Assembly: GCF_019468465.1 (NCBI RefSeq)
Contig: NZ_CP080519.1
Location: 8,301,001-8,365,000, forward strand
Reading direction: 5' to 3'
DNA length: 64,000 nucleotides
DNA from: Amycolatopsis sp. DSM 110486
Lineage (GTDB): Bacteria; Actinomycetota; Actinomycetes; Mycobacteriales; Pseudonocardiaceae
Shown: positions 1 to 8,221 of the stretch, in pieces
How positions within the stretch are numbered: the first letter of the stretch is position 1
Layout: each line of letters begins with the position of its first letter
Notes under the pieces: generated by a model
Database searches by the model: none
What the model was told of the DNA's origin: nothing
Seen by the model: only the letters and a program-made list of their open reading frames with translations
Program-made: the position numbers and the translations under genes

Positions 1-692
1 TGGCCGGCGTTGAGGTCTTCCTTCCAGTTCGGCAGATCACTGCCGTCACGAGGCTTGCGGTAGGGCATGATCACCTCGGGATTTCCTTGGTAGCCCCCGT
101 CGGCCATCACCGGCCGACCTGCCAACTCCTGCTCGATGCCGGAGTCGCGGTAGACAGTGCAGTCGTTGCGGTTGCCCGGATGCGCGTCGCCGGTCGCGAT
201 CACCAACCGGGTGTCGGCATCGATCGCGACCTGCACATTCGCCGAATACCGGTAGTTCTTCGACGGCGCTGCCAACCGGTGATCCCGCGTCGGCACCAAG
301 GTGCCGTCCACGATCGCGATCGCGTCGATCCGCCGCTTGCGGACCGGGGCCAGCGCCAGCAGCGGGCCGATCGTGTCGATCACTCGATGCGCCGCGGAAT
401 GCGACACTCCGAACAGCGGCCCGATCTGGCGCATCGTCAGGTTCGTCCGCCAGTACGTCGCCACCAGCAGCACACGATCAGCCAGGTCAAGACGCCACTG
501 ACGACCAGGACGGCCATCGGCGATCTCGTCACCGCCACGTTTCGCCACGACCCGCACCAACGTGCGGAACTGACCCGGTTCCAACCCCGTGAACGGGGCA
601 ATCCACTCCGACCGCGACGCCGAGATCACCTGCACCACACCATGATCAACGATCACCGGCAACCGACCCACACCGGGTTACGAGACATCCCT
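1..692 (-). mobile_element. IS5-family insertion sequence, cut by the window edge
   Basis: This is the 5' part of an IS5-family transposase gene read on the minus strand; the rest lies outside the window. It closely matches the complete copy at 34932-35819, including the DDE-type core (IVDGTLVP, NYRYSANVQIAID). The right terminus AGGGATGTCTCGTAAC (complement at 677-692) equals the ends of the complete copy and is followed by TA, the presumed target duplication. Compared with that copy it lacks one codon (YWRTNL instead of YWRRTNL), which keeps the frame. Whether it is functional cannot be judged here. Confidence 0.85.
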
Positions 693-828
693 TAGTTGTG
701 CTGTGCGTCGACGGGATTCCGCACGAATGCCCGGGACTGCCGAGTCCGTGGGTGGGCCGCGTTCGTAGCTAACACGCACTTACGTGTTCACTCAAATGAT
801 CCTGAGTGTTGTGGTCAACGTGCAAGAT

Positions 829-851
829 TCGGACACTCAATTACCCCATAG
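829..851. repeat. Recombinase-associated 3' motif, copy 1
   Basis: The sequence reads TCGGACACTCAATTACCCCAT, shown here split as TCGGACACTC + AATTACCCCAT. It lies about 20 bp past the stop of the recombinase gene at 872-2188. The same core follows every recombinase copy in the window. It is preceded by TGTGGTCAACGTGCAAGAT, which also resembles the flanks of copies 2, 4 and 6. An attachment-site role is inferred. Confidence 0.7.
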
Positions 852-871
852 AGCCGCGCGTCGCGGACGGG

Positions 872-2188
872 TCAGAGTAGCAGCAGTTGTCCTCCGACGG
901 TCTCGCCTGCTGTTGAACGTACGCACAGGGAACTACAGGCCTTGACTTCTCGCGTGTGGCCGCCACACGTGATCGTCAGATCGTGCGTTCTCAGGTAGTC
1001 CGCGGTCGCGGAGCCATCGTCATCGGCCGTCTCGGGGAATCGGTTGCGAAGGTCGTTGAGTAGGTGGTCTTCGCGGACGTAGACGTTTTTGGCGAGTTCT
1101 GGTGGGCGGTTGCGGGCGCTGGTGTGGCCGTGGCGGCAGCGGTAGCCGGGGCGGCCATTGACCCAGTGCGAGTCCAGCCGGCGGCCGCACAGCTGGCATT
1201 GCACGAGTCCCGCAAGCACGTACGTCCTGGTGCCGCCGTACTTGGTGGGTCGGCCTGCGCGCATGCCCTGGATCGCCAGGAACGTCGCCTCGTCCACGAG
1301 AGCCGGATGTGTGTTCTTCTCCGATTCTGTCCAGCCTCGCGCCGCCGCCGGCCGGACTTGCGGACGGCGGCGGACAGGAGCCGTAGTGCTGGTGCCGTGC
1401 CGGTTCCACACCTGGCGCCCGGTATATCGAGGGTTCCCGAGTATTCCCACCACTGTCCGGACGATCCACTCGTGCTTCGTCCGGTGTCGGTTGCGTTCCC
1501 GGTCGGCGCTTGATGGGCACGGGACGCCGAGGTCGTTCAACTCCCGCGCGATCCCGGCCACGCTGCGCCCGGTGGCTCGTTGTTCGAAGATCCATCGCAC
1601 CCATCGTGCGGTGGCCGAATCTGGTTCCAGACGGTGCATGCGGCGACCCCAGCTCGCGTGGGCTCGGTTCGGGTGTGGGCCGGCATTGGCGAGACGGTAG
1701 CCGTAGGGTGGTCGGCCGCCGAGGAACCTGCCTTGAACGCGGGACTGGACGTGCATCGCGGCCAGAACCCGGTGCCGAGCTCGTAATACCTCGCGACGCG
1801 ACTGGGACTCGAGGAGCAGCATCAGTGCCTGGTGGACGGGGTCGTCGAGGTTCACCGGACCGCCCGCTTTCGGGAGCCACAGCTGGATTCCTCGCGCCCG
1901 CAGTGCGGTCAGCACGGCGTTGAACTGATCTCCGTAGAACGCTCGTTCGTACTCTCCGATGACGACGGCATCGAACGATCGGTTCGGTTGCTCCGTTGCT
2001 GCTATCAGCTGTGGCGTGGCCGGCCGTTGACGCCATGGCAGCCGACGTGAACATCCTTCGTCGAAGTACTCCGCCACGATCACGCCGTGCTCTCGGATCG
2101 TCTCCTCGGTGGCCTCTCGCTGCCACCCCAATGACGTCGTTCGGTCCTGGAACTCGACCGTGGACATCCGTCCGTAGAACGCGAGCAT
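872..2188 (-). CDS. Large serine recombinase, lineage A copy 1
   Basis: A site-specific DNA recombinase of the serine family, about 438 residues from the ATG at 2188. The resolvase N-terminal domain opens with FYGRMSTVEFQ, where the Ser is the expected nucleophile, and includes VVIGEYERAFYGDQF. A Recombinase domain follows (GGRPPYGYRL, IARELNDLGVPCPSS, NPRYTGRQVWNR), then a zinc-ribbon segment (CQLCGRRL...YRCRHGH). It is nearly identical to the gene at 38023-39447 but lacks that gene's roughly 40-residue N-terminal leader. Homology ends at about 2190, where an RHS relic begins, so the 5' end has probably been lost. The frame stays open to 2257 without matching sequence. Function is sure at the family level; activity is uncertain. 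Confidence 0.85.
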   Translation of the reverse strand: MLAFYGRMSTVEFQDRTTSLGWQREATEETIREHGVIVAEYFDEGCSRRLPWRQRPATPQLIAATEQPNRSFDAVVIGEYERAFYGDQFNAVLTALRARGIQLWLPKAGGPVNLDDPVHQALMLLLESQSRREVLRARHRVLAAMHVQSRVQGRFLGGRPPYGYRLANAGPHPNRAHASWGRRMHRLEPDSATARWVRWIFEQRATGRSVAGIARELNDLGVPCPSSADRERNRHRTKHEWIVRTVVGILGNPRYTGRQVWNRHGTSTTAPVRRRPQVRPAAARGWTESEKNTHPALVDEATFLAIQGMRAGRPTKYGGTRTYVLAGLVQCQLCGRRLDSHWVNGRPGYRCRHGHTSARNRPPELAKNVYVREDHLLNDLRNRFPETADDDGSATADYLRTHDLTITCGGHTREVKACSSLCVRSTAGETVGGQLLLL

Positions 2189-2289
2189 TGGCTCAAGCCG
2201 GCGTCCTTGAGCGCCTGGTCGTGAGCCGACGTGTCCCCGCCCCCGCCGATGCCCCACGGCGAGTCCTGCGCCGTGGTGACCTGCTTGGC

Positions 2290-2540
2290 CTCGGCCCGCC
2301 CGTTAGCTGTCGTACGGTTCTGCTGTCCGAGTCAGCTGCTGGGTGACGGCTCGTGGCGGCGGACCAAGGTGGCCAACGCCTTCGACGACCACGGCAACGT
2401 GATCCAGGTCGAGGACCTCGGCGACACTGCGGTGCAAGGCAGCCGAGTACGAGGAGGCCAAGAAGGCCGCTGCGGACAAGCGCAGCTGGGTCGACATCGC
2501 CATCCAGGTCGGCGGTGACATCCTGCAGGAGATCATCGGT
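2290..2540 (+). pseudogene. Internal fragments of an RHS/YD-repeat protein
   Basis: Around 2340-2440 one frame encodes a YD/RHS-style repeat (RRTKVANAFDDHGN, VIQVEDLGD). From about 2440 another frame runs without a stop into the toxin gene at 2541, reading AEYEEAKKAAADKRSW and DIAIQVGGDILQEI. This looks like a full RHS gene whose middle was deleted, leaving a repeat fragment joined out of frame to the pre-toxin region. The RHS assignment rests on the repeat pattern; the deletion history is inferred. Confidence 0.6.
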
Positions 2541-3491
2541 GTGAAGGGCATCGTCGATAACTGCATCAAGAACTTCAACCTCGCCGCGTGCGGCTGGGAG
2601 GTGCTGACCGCGCTGCCGTGGGGCAAGATCCTCAAGGGCGGGAAGATCGTCGAGAAGATCGTCACGGCGTTCAAGGACACGCTGTCGTGGATCCGGCGCC
2701 GTGACAAGGCGATGGCTGATCTGCGCGCGGTCGAGGCTGCGGAGCAGCGGCTGTCCAGTGTGACCGGGTGCAACAGCTTCGCGCGGGGAACGCTGGTGCT
2801 GATGGCCGACGGCCTGCGCCGTCCCATCGAGGACGTGCGATTGGGTGATCGAGTACTGGCCACGGACGTGGAGACCGGGCGCAGTATGTCGCGCGAGGTC
2901 GTCGCGACGATCGCGGGCCAAGGCTGGAAGCACCTGGTGGAAATCACGGTGGCCGGCCAGTCGCCGATTGTCGCGACCGATGGTCATCCGTTTTGGGAGC
3001 CTGACCGTCGACAGTGGGTTCAAGCAGCGGACCTCATTGCCGGTGACCGGCTCCGCAATGACAATGGCTCAGTTGCCGAGGTCACCAACACCCGTCATTG
3101 GGACGCGCCGGCGCGCGTACGTAACTTGACAGTCGACACTGATCACACGTACTACGTCGTGGCGGGCGATCGACCGGTACTCGTCCACAACGCCAGCTGC
3201 CCCAACGGGAGGTTGTCGGATCCCTTGCCCAACGGGATGAACAACAAGATCGTTTCGGCGTACGATGATGTGAAGGCGGGTAAGATCGCATCACATGATA
3301 CCTACAGGGGGCTCGAGAACCGTTGGTGGGCGGGAGCCAAGGAGTATCGGGTTCCTGGTAGGCCTGACAATGAAAGAATATTGGAAAAGGAGTTTCCTAA
3401 CGGCATAAAGGTGTACGGCTGGACGCTAAGGCATTACAAGGTTATTAAGCGCTTTAGTGCTCCACACTTCCCCGATTCTGGATGGAAATGA
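2541..3491 (+). CDS. Polymorphic-toxin tail: HINT domain plus barnase-like RNase
   Basis: 316 residues from a GTG start; the frame is open further upstream, so this is probably the surviving C-terminus of a longer RHS toxin. Residues 77-218 form a HINT (intein-like) pretoxin domain, beginning CNSFARGTLVLMADG, with ATDGHPFW inside and ending VLVHNAS. Such domains release the toxin by self-cleavage. Residues 219-316 resemble barnase-type ribonucleases: E268, R274, R279 (ERIL) and H298 (RHYK) line up with barnase E73, R83, R87 and H102. The barstar-like gene next door strongly supports this. The substrate is expected to be cellular RNA. No secretion signal remains, so delivery from this locus is doubtful. 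Confidence 0.75.
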   Translation: MKGIVDNCIKNFNLAACGWEVLTALPWGKILKGGKIVEKIVTAFKDTLSWIRRRDKAMADLRAVEAAEQRLSSVTGCNSFARGTLVLMADGLRRPIEDVRLGDRVLATDVETGRSMSREVVATIAGQGWKHLVEITVAGQSPIVATDGHPFWEPDRRQWVQAADLIAGDRLRNDNGSVAEVTNTRHWDAPARVRNLTVDTDHTYYVVAGDRPVLVHNASCPNGRLSDPLPNGMNNKIVSAYDDVKAGKIASHDTYRGLENRWWAGAKEYRVPGRPDNERILEKEFPNGIKVYGWTLRHYKVIKRFSAPHFPDSGWK

Positions 3492-3504
3492 TCAGTTACG
3501 GCCA

Positions 3505-4287
3505 ATGGTGGCTAGGTTAAAGAAATGGCTAGGAACTCCTGTGGCTATCGACAAAATATCTCCGTTGTACAGGCTGGTCGACGAGGGTGATGAAAAGTTG
3601 CTCGCTGTAGCCGAAGAAGTGGAGGGATTCTTTGTTTCGCCGGACAAGCACCATGGCGAAGTCGCCTTTCTGAATGTGCGGGTGAGTGCTCATGCGCCAA
3701 AAAGGACCGACGACGCGATTCTTTACATTATAAATAGTCGGCAAGAAACGATCGGTGAGTATTTTATCGGTCGAGTGGTGTTCGGCAGTGGGGAGGTGAA
3801 CTATTGGAGCGGAAACAAATCCAGGTTTGAATTTCGGTTCTTCGGAAATCGGTGCGAAGTTCCTGGGACTGGTGAAATCTGGCGACGCTGGGCTTCGGGG
3901 GTCCCGGTGCGAAAAGGGGAATGGCTTGACTTGTCGCTTGATCAGCAGGAGTCGTGGCTGCACGTGGTGCAGAACTCGTGGTTCACGACAGGTCATCGAG
4001 CTGGTCGTTACGGAGATGATGATATTGTCCATCTCGATGGAGCTCAGATTTCAACGAAAACCGGCTTCTATTGTGCCCTAGGTGAGGCGGTCAATGGTCC
4101 TGGAGGGTATTTTGGATCGAACTTGGACGCCCTTGTTGATTGTATTCGTTCCAGCCCTGCTCATAAATCGTTGATCGGGATACGGTGGGACGATTTCGCT
4201 GCATCTAGGGAAGCTTTGGGGATTGAATTCATTGATGCAGTGATGGGAGTTATGCATGAATTTGGCGTAGAGGTAACCTGCCTCTAG
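3505..4287 (+). CDS. Barstar-family immunity protein with an extra N-terminal domain
   Basis: 260 residues. The C-terminal 85 residues (176-260) resemble barstar, the inhibitor of barnase. YFGSNLDALVD at 202-212 matches barstar YYGENLDALWD, so D208 and D212 correspond to the two aspartates that plug the barnase active site. Residues 1-170 are an unrecognised domain, so the protein is about three times as long as classical barstar. The start at ATG 3505 is chosen because it clears the toxin stop at 3491; an in-frame start at 3457 would overlap the toxin gene. Base composition is lower in GC than the neighbours, as is common for immunity genes. It most likely neutralises the RNase encoded just upstream. 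Confidence 0.8.
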   Translation: MVARLKKWLGTPVAIDKISPLYRLVDEGDEKLLAVAEEVEGFFVSPDKHHGEVAFLNVRVSAHAPKRTDDAILYIINSRQETIGEYFIGRVVFGSGEVNYWSGNKSRFEFRFFGNRCEVPGTGEIWRRWASGVPVRKGEWLDLSLDQQESWLHVVQNSWFTTGHRAGRYGDDDIVHLDGAQISTKTGFYCALGEAVNGPGGYFGSNLDALVDCIRSSPAHKSLIGIRWDDFAASREALGIEFIDAVMGVMHEFGVEVTCL

Positions 4288-4339
4288 TTGTAGTCATTTC
4301 TCTTTTGTGTCTTTATGGAGTCAGCTAACCGAATGTCTT

Positions 4340-4857
4340 TGTCGACGTGTTCACATATGTTCGATTGACCTGCGGCTACGGAGAAACTGCTGGCCTGCCG
4401 ATGGTATGATCATCTGGCTCGTTGTTCCCGCAGCGGGGCGGCTGCCCCTGTGTAAGGCGTGCCCGGGCGGCGGGCGCCCGCGGCATGGCGGGTGCGCCGG
4501 CACGACGCCGGAGTCGACGGAGACTTCCCGGTCGAGTTCGTCGATCGCCTCGCAACCACCTGTACACGAGCCACCAGCCTCGCCAAAGTCCCTGAACGCG
4601 ACCAGCGCCAGAACCGGTTGTAGACCGCCTTCCATGGCCCATAGCGTTCCGGCAGGTCACGCCACGCGACACTGGTCTTGGCCTCGAACAACATCCCGTT
4701 GATCACCTGACAGTCATCGCCCCGCGGACGCCCCTTCGCACCAGAAGTCGGAAGCAACGGCTCGATCGCCTGCCAATGCTCATCAGTCAGCTCATGCCTG
4801 GGCACCACAACCCGAGATCAAATCAGGTCACCCGCACCCACTTTGAGGACAGGCCCT
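4340..4857 (-). pseudogene. Decayed IS5-family transposase with one terminal repeat
   Basis: From 4808 down to about 4560 the minus strand encodes the N-terminus of an IS5/Tra5-type transposase (LTDEHWQAIEPLLP, GRPRGDDCQVINGML, WRDLPERYGPWKAVYNRF). It then shifts frame (VDSGVVPAHPPCRG in another frame) and ends without the catalytic C-terminus. An IS end resembling GGGCCTGTCCTCAAAGTGGG (complement) lies at about 4836-4857, so the right end is present and the left end is lost. It is not functional. Confidence 0.7.
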
Positions 4858-4861
4858 AGGT

Positions 4862-5240
4862 ATGAGCGTGCCCGACTCGAAAGACCCCGGCGTCTACGTG
4901 GTTTCCGTGCGCTCGTCACTACGCAGGCCTGGGCGATGCTCTTCCAGCAAGGAGTCCGGACTCGCCACCACACGAGACCGGCTGTTGCACCAAGGAACCC
5001 TGGGCGGCTGGATCAACCCGTGCCTGTCCGGTTGGCTCAAGGTTGGTCTACGCCGCGCACGACGGCCGCGAGCTCATGCTGGCGGTCCGAGGGCCGGGGA
5101 ATGCGGTCGGCGAGCTGGCGAACGGGGACCGGCATCCGAGGTCGACGACCGTCCAGGGCATTCGAGCCCGGCGTCACCTCGACAGTGACGGCCTCGACCA
5201 GGCTCAACCGTGTCTGGTCAACCTTAGCCGCAGCGTTGTG
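4862..5240 (+). pseudogene. Crp/Fnr-type cyclic-nucleotide-binding regulator relic
   Basis: Two frames together give a cNMP-binding domain signature: LLHQGTLGGWINPCLSGWLK in one frame up to about 5040, then VYAAHDGRELMLAVRGPG and NAVGELANGDRHPRSTTV in the next. This matches the beta-roll of Crp/Fnr regulators. The frameshift lies near 5040, and no DNA-binding helix-turn-helix remains. Homology stops where the recombinase repeat begins, near 5232. Confidence 0.55.
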
Positions 5241-5248
5241 GTTAGCGT

Positions 5249-5283
5249 GCAAGATCGTCCTCGGACACAGTATTACCCCACGG
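5249..5283. repeat. Recombinase-associated 3' motif, copy 2
   Basis: The variant reads TCGGACACAGTATTACCCCA, preceded by GCGTTGTGGTTAGCGTGCAA. It is identical to copy 6 (21721-21755) and lies about 45 bp beyond the stop of the recombinase fragment at 5325. Confidence 0.65.
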
Positions 5284-5324
5284 ATCGCGAATCACGATCT
5301 CGGTGGTTGTGCCTGATGTGCGGC

Positions 5325-5926
5325 TCAGGTCGAGTTGATCGTTTCGAGTCGACAACCGGCGTGGTCGCAGATAACGAACGTTCCTGATGTGCGTAGCGCT
5401 GTCGCGATGCGGCTGGGTTGTGTTCGGTTTGGCGCGGGTTCGTTGTGGCCGGTGGTGGTTTGGTCTCCGAGTCGGATGCTGATCTGGTCGATGAGATGGT
5501 CTTCTCGGATGTACAAGGTCTTCGGCCGAGTCTGGGTTGGGCCTTGGGTGCTGCGGTGGCCGTGGCGGCAGCGGTAGGTGGGGCGTCCGTGGTTCCAGTG
5601 GGAGTCCAGCCGTCGGTGGCAGATGCCGCAGTGGATGAGGCCGGCGAGGGCGAACTGGTGGGTCCGGCCGTCGTTGGATGGTCGTGCCGCTCGGGTCTGC
5701 TGGGCAGCGCCGAAGTCGTGCTCGGTGACGAGCGCTGCATGGGCGCGCTTGGCGGATAGCGCCGGTGTCGAGGTCGGGTTGCTTTTTCCGGTGGCGCGGC
5801 TGGCGAGGATGACGGCGACGGTGCGTAGTGTCCACGTGCTGCGGCCTCGGTGGCGGTTGCGTTCGGGGTCGGCGCTGGAGGGGCAGGGGATGCCTCGTTC
5901 ATTGAGGCGCCGGGCGATGCTGGTGA
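5325..5926 (-). pseudogene. Serine recombinase lineage B, C-terminal fragment
   Basis: Encodes only the end of a recombinase: part of the Recombinase domain in shifted frames (5725-5926), the zinc ribbon (CGICHRRL-type, YRCRHGH-type) and the tail ending RLETINST. From about 5232 to 5724 it is almost identical to 21705-22197, the end of the intact lineage B gene; farther on it is homologous but divergent. Homology stops just before the IS3 element at 5931, and the catalytic N-terminal domain is absent. Confidence 0.75.
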
Positions 5927-5968
5927 CAGTGAGCTTGTCCCCGTTCGCCGGACACGCGGGGTGTGGCG

Positions 5969-6790
5969 TCAGCGATCGTGGTGTGGTGACGGTCGCTCGG
6001 GGTTGCGGGCTTCAAACTCGGCCGGGCTGAGCATCCCAATGCAGGAGTGTCGCCGTGCCGGGTTGTACCAGCATTCTATCCATTCGAAGATCGCGGTGGC
6101 AAGCTCGTCACGGGTTTCCCAGGTTCTTGTGTCGAGTACTTCGAGTTGAAGTGTGCCCCAGAAGGATTCCATCATGGAATTGTCGTAGCAATCGCCTACG
6201 GTGCCCATGGAGGGTAGGATTCCGGCTGTTCGGGGTCGTTGTCCGAATGCCCAGGCCGTGAATTGCGATCCGTGGTCGGAATGCAGGATGGTGCTGCCGG
6301 ATTCGGGTTGGCGGCGGAGGGTGGCCATGCCGAGTGCGTCGATCACCAGCTCGGTGCGCATATGGTTGTTGATGGACCAGCCGATGATGCGCCGGGAATA
6401 GGCGTCCATGACGGCGGCACAGTACAGTTTCCCTTCTTTGGTGGGATGTTCGGTGATGTCGGTGAGCCACAGCCGGTTCGGGCCCTCGGCGGTGAATTTG
6501 CGGTTGACCAAGTCTTCGGCGGGCTCCTCGGCGGGGTTGCGGGTCGTGCAGCCGCGGCGTCGGCGTCGGTAGAGGCCTTGGATGCCGGCTTCGCGCATGA
6601 GCCGGGCCACTCGCTTGTGGTTGACGTTCACGCCCATTCCGAGGGCGAGTTCCGCGTGCACGCGTGGCCACCCGCAGGTTCCGCGGGATTCGACGTGAAT
6701 GGCCTCGATGTGTTTGAGTAGCAGTTTATTGTCCTTCTCCCTGGACGAGGGCGGCCGGTCGTGCCAGTCGTAATAGCCCGACCGCGACAC
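5969..6790 (-). CDS. IS3-family transposase orfB (integrase catalytic part)
   Basis: 273 residues. An HTH_21-like segment (RVHAELALGMGVNVNHKRVARLM begins near residue 45) precedes an rve integrase core. The DDE residues are visible in WLTDITEHPT, LHSDHGSQF and NSMMESFWG. In IS3 elements OrfB is normally made as an OrfA-OrfB fusion by -1 frameshifting. Here the stretch leading into MSRSGYYDW seems to have lost about 7 bases relative to the usual CRVLGVSRSGYY sequence. The orfB frame therefore no longer joins smoothly with the segment (YPLVRELAADGFDVAVACR) that follows orfA. Fusion protein production is doubtful, though the catalytic domain is intact. Confidence 0.85.
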   Translation of the reverse strand: MSRSGYYDWHDRPPSSREKDNKLLLKHIEAIHVESRGTCGWPRVHAELALGMGVNVNHKRVARLMREAGIQGLYRRRRRGCTTRNPAEEPAEDLVNRKFTAEGPNRLWLTDITEHPTKEGKLYCAAVMDAYSRRIIGWSINNHMRTELVIDALGMATLRRQPESGSTILHSDHGSQFTAWAFGQRPRTAGILPSMGTVGDCYDNSMMESFWGTLQLEVLDTRTWETRDELATAIFEWIECWYNPARRHSCIGMLSPAEFEARNPERPSPHHDR

Positions 6791-6851
6791 ACCCGGCAGG
6801 CCACCGCGACGTCGAAACCGTCAGCGGCGAGCTCGCGGACCAGCGGGTAGA

Positions 6852-7142
6852 TTACTGTGGGAGAACGTTCTCCCGCGCGAAGTACGCGGCCGCCAGCTTG
6901 AGGATCTCGTTTTCCATCTCGAGCTGGCGGGTTTTCTTCCGCAGCTCGGCAAGTTCCTTCTTCTCCGCGCTCGTCAAACGGGTCGTCGAGCCGTTCTCAT
7001 CGGTCGCATCCTGGGTCATCCGGTTCCGCAGGCACGACTCGCTGATGCCCAGCTCTTTGGCCAGCTCAGCGACCGGTTTGGAGCCCTGACGGGCTAACTC
7101 GACGGCGCGACGACGAAACTCAGGCGGGTGTGGTGCAGGCAC
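6852..7142 (-). CDS. IS3-family transposase orfA (helix-turn-helix)
   Basis: 96 residues. The N-terminal helix-turn-helix of the HTH_Tnp_1 type (PPEFRRRAVELARQG, VAELAKELGISESCLRNRM) binds the IS ends. It is followed by a leucine-zipper-like coiled coil (LAELRKKTRQLEMENEILK) used for multimerisation. It ends ARENVLPQ just before orfB, as is standard in this family. Confidence 0.9.
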   Translation of the reverse strand: MPAPHPPEFRRRAVELARQGSKPVAELAKELGISESCLRNRMTQDATDENGSTTRLTSAEKKELAELRKKTRQLEMENEILKLAAAYFARENVLPQ

Positions 7143-7210
7143 CGGGACATCCTTCCTGGTGACCCAGGGTCACCTCAGGGCAGGTGTCCGAGCTGCGGGG
7201 GACAAGCTCA

Positions 7211-7709
7211 GTCGCCACCAAACCCGGTACTTGACAGAGGTTCGAGTTCCTCAGGAGTTGAGCCGGTACTTGCGGGCTATGAGCAGTGCCGTTTCGGCCG
7301 GGCCGGCGTCTTGCGCGGCTCGTGTCGCACGTTCAGGCGTGATCGCAACCCGTCGCGGTGAGCCGGCGCGAGTGGCCTCGGTCCTACCGACGCTGCGGCG
7401 CCCGGAAACGAAAAAGGCGATTGTCGAGATGAGCGCGGAACTGACGGTCCCGGATCGGGAAACCGGCCGCAGGGCGATTCTCTGAGCTATTCATCTTTCG
7501 ATTTTTGCAGTCCTCGACACCGCGTCGACACGGGTGCGCGCAACCTGTGTGGTTCTTGTGGCGCGACATAGTCGATCCTGCGCACCGCACCGGGCGTGCT
7601 GTCCCATGGCTGGCCGGTCGACCTTCTCGGATGGCTGACCGCGGTGTGCAAGCACTGCGTGGACGCTCCAAAGACGTTACACCGGCTGTCGCACCGGATT
7701 TGCCTATTG
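7211..7709. other. Region between IS3 element and conflict operon, no recognised gene
   Basis: A plus-strand frame (7159-7485) starts inside the IS right end and encodes sequence I do not recognise (VPQELSRYLRAMSS, PETKKAIVEMSAELTVPDRE). It could be the tail of a gene interrupted by earlier rearrangement. The recombinase sequence left of the IS does not resume here, so the IS did not simply split the recombinase. From about 7490 the DNA is more AT-rich and leads into the operon control region. Confidence 0.3.
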
Positions 7710-7756
7710 TATACCGGATGGTAGCGTGGTATAGCCGCAACACTACTAAAGTAGTG
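7710..7756 (+). promoter_or_regulatory. Two inverted repeats upstream of the EACC1-caspase genes
   Basis: TATACC (7710-7715) pairs with GGTATA (7728-7733), and CACTACT (7741-7747) pairs with AGTAGTG (7750-7756) across two bases. Both are perfect and sit 57-103 bp before the EACC1 start in a locally AT-rich stretch. They are plausible operator or promoter sites. No -35/-10 pair is clear enough to name. Confidence 0.4.
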
Positions 7757-7812
7757 CTGTTTGTTCTGGGAACCGGCTCCGGAGCGAAAGGCGGCGATGG
7801 CATGATGTCGGA

Positions 7813-8217
7813 ATGCCGGTGATCAATCAGAAGCCTGGTGACGCTCATGCGTCGGATCCGTCCGAGTTGCACCTGGTCGTCAGGGGGCACGGCGAGGACT
7901 CACAGCTGCGCGCCCTGCGTGAATGGCTGCTTCGCGAGGACGACCTGCGGGGCTGCCTGGAACTGCGGAACCGTCCGGTTGGGCCCGATCAGATGGGCGG
8001 AGTCCTGGACCTGCTCGCGGTGACGCTGGGTACCGGCGGCGCGGGAGTTGTGCTCGCTCAGTCTCTCTCGACATGGCTGACGCAGCGACGGACCGACGTC
8101 ACGGTCACCGTGAAGGCGCAAGACGGCCGTGAGGTGAGTGTGGACGTGCGGCGCGCCCTCGATCCTCAGGCGGTTATCCGGGAGGTCGCATCCCTGGTTG
8201 AGCCCGTCGAGGACTGA
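7813..8217 (+). CDS. EACC1 (effector-associated constant component 1) protein
   Basis: 134 residues matching the EACC1 family of actinobacterial conflict systems: LRALREWLLREDDLRG, then PDQMGGVLDLLAVTLGTGG with a hydrophobic helix (residues ~60-85), then LTQRRTDVTVTVKAQDGRE, VSVDVRRA. EACC1 genes typically sit directly before an effector gene, often a caspase, and are thought to couple sensing to effector release. Here the effector start follows the EACC1 stop by 4 bp, implying one transcript. The ATG at 7813 has only a weak ribosome-binding site. The biochemical role of EACC1 is not known. Confidence 0.8.
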   Translation: MPVINQKPGDAHASDPSELHLVVRGHGEDSQLRALREWLLREDDLRGCLELRNRPVGPDQMGGVLDLLAVTLGTGGAGVVLAQSLSTWLTQRRTDVTVTVKAQDGREVSVDVRRALDPQAVIREVASLVEPVED

Positions 8218-8221
8218 CCGG

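Larger units (their letters stand above)
5931..7207 (-). mobile_element. Complete IS3-family insertion sequence with 3-bp target duplication
   Basis: 1,277 bp bounded by inverted repeats GAGCTTGTCCCC (left, 5931) and GGGGGACAAGCTC (right, ending 7207). Both ends also carry CGGACAC internally. It is flanked by the direct repeat AGT (5928-5930 and 7208-7210), which fits the 3-4 bp duplications of IS3 elements. It carries orfA and orfB on the minus strand. Confidence 0.8.

Noticed and set aside
1064..2346. Several plus-strand frames opposite the first recombinase
   Set aside because: All are mirror frames of a conserved recombinase domain; the same shadows recur opposite every recombinase copy.
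7159..7485. A 108-codon frame crossing the IS3 right end
   Set aside because: It begins inside the IS terminus and encodes no recognisable domain, so I left it as an unassigned stretch.
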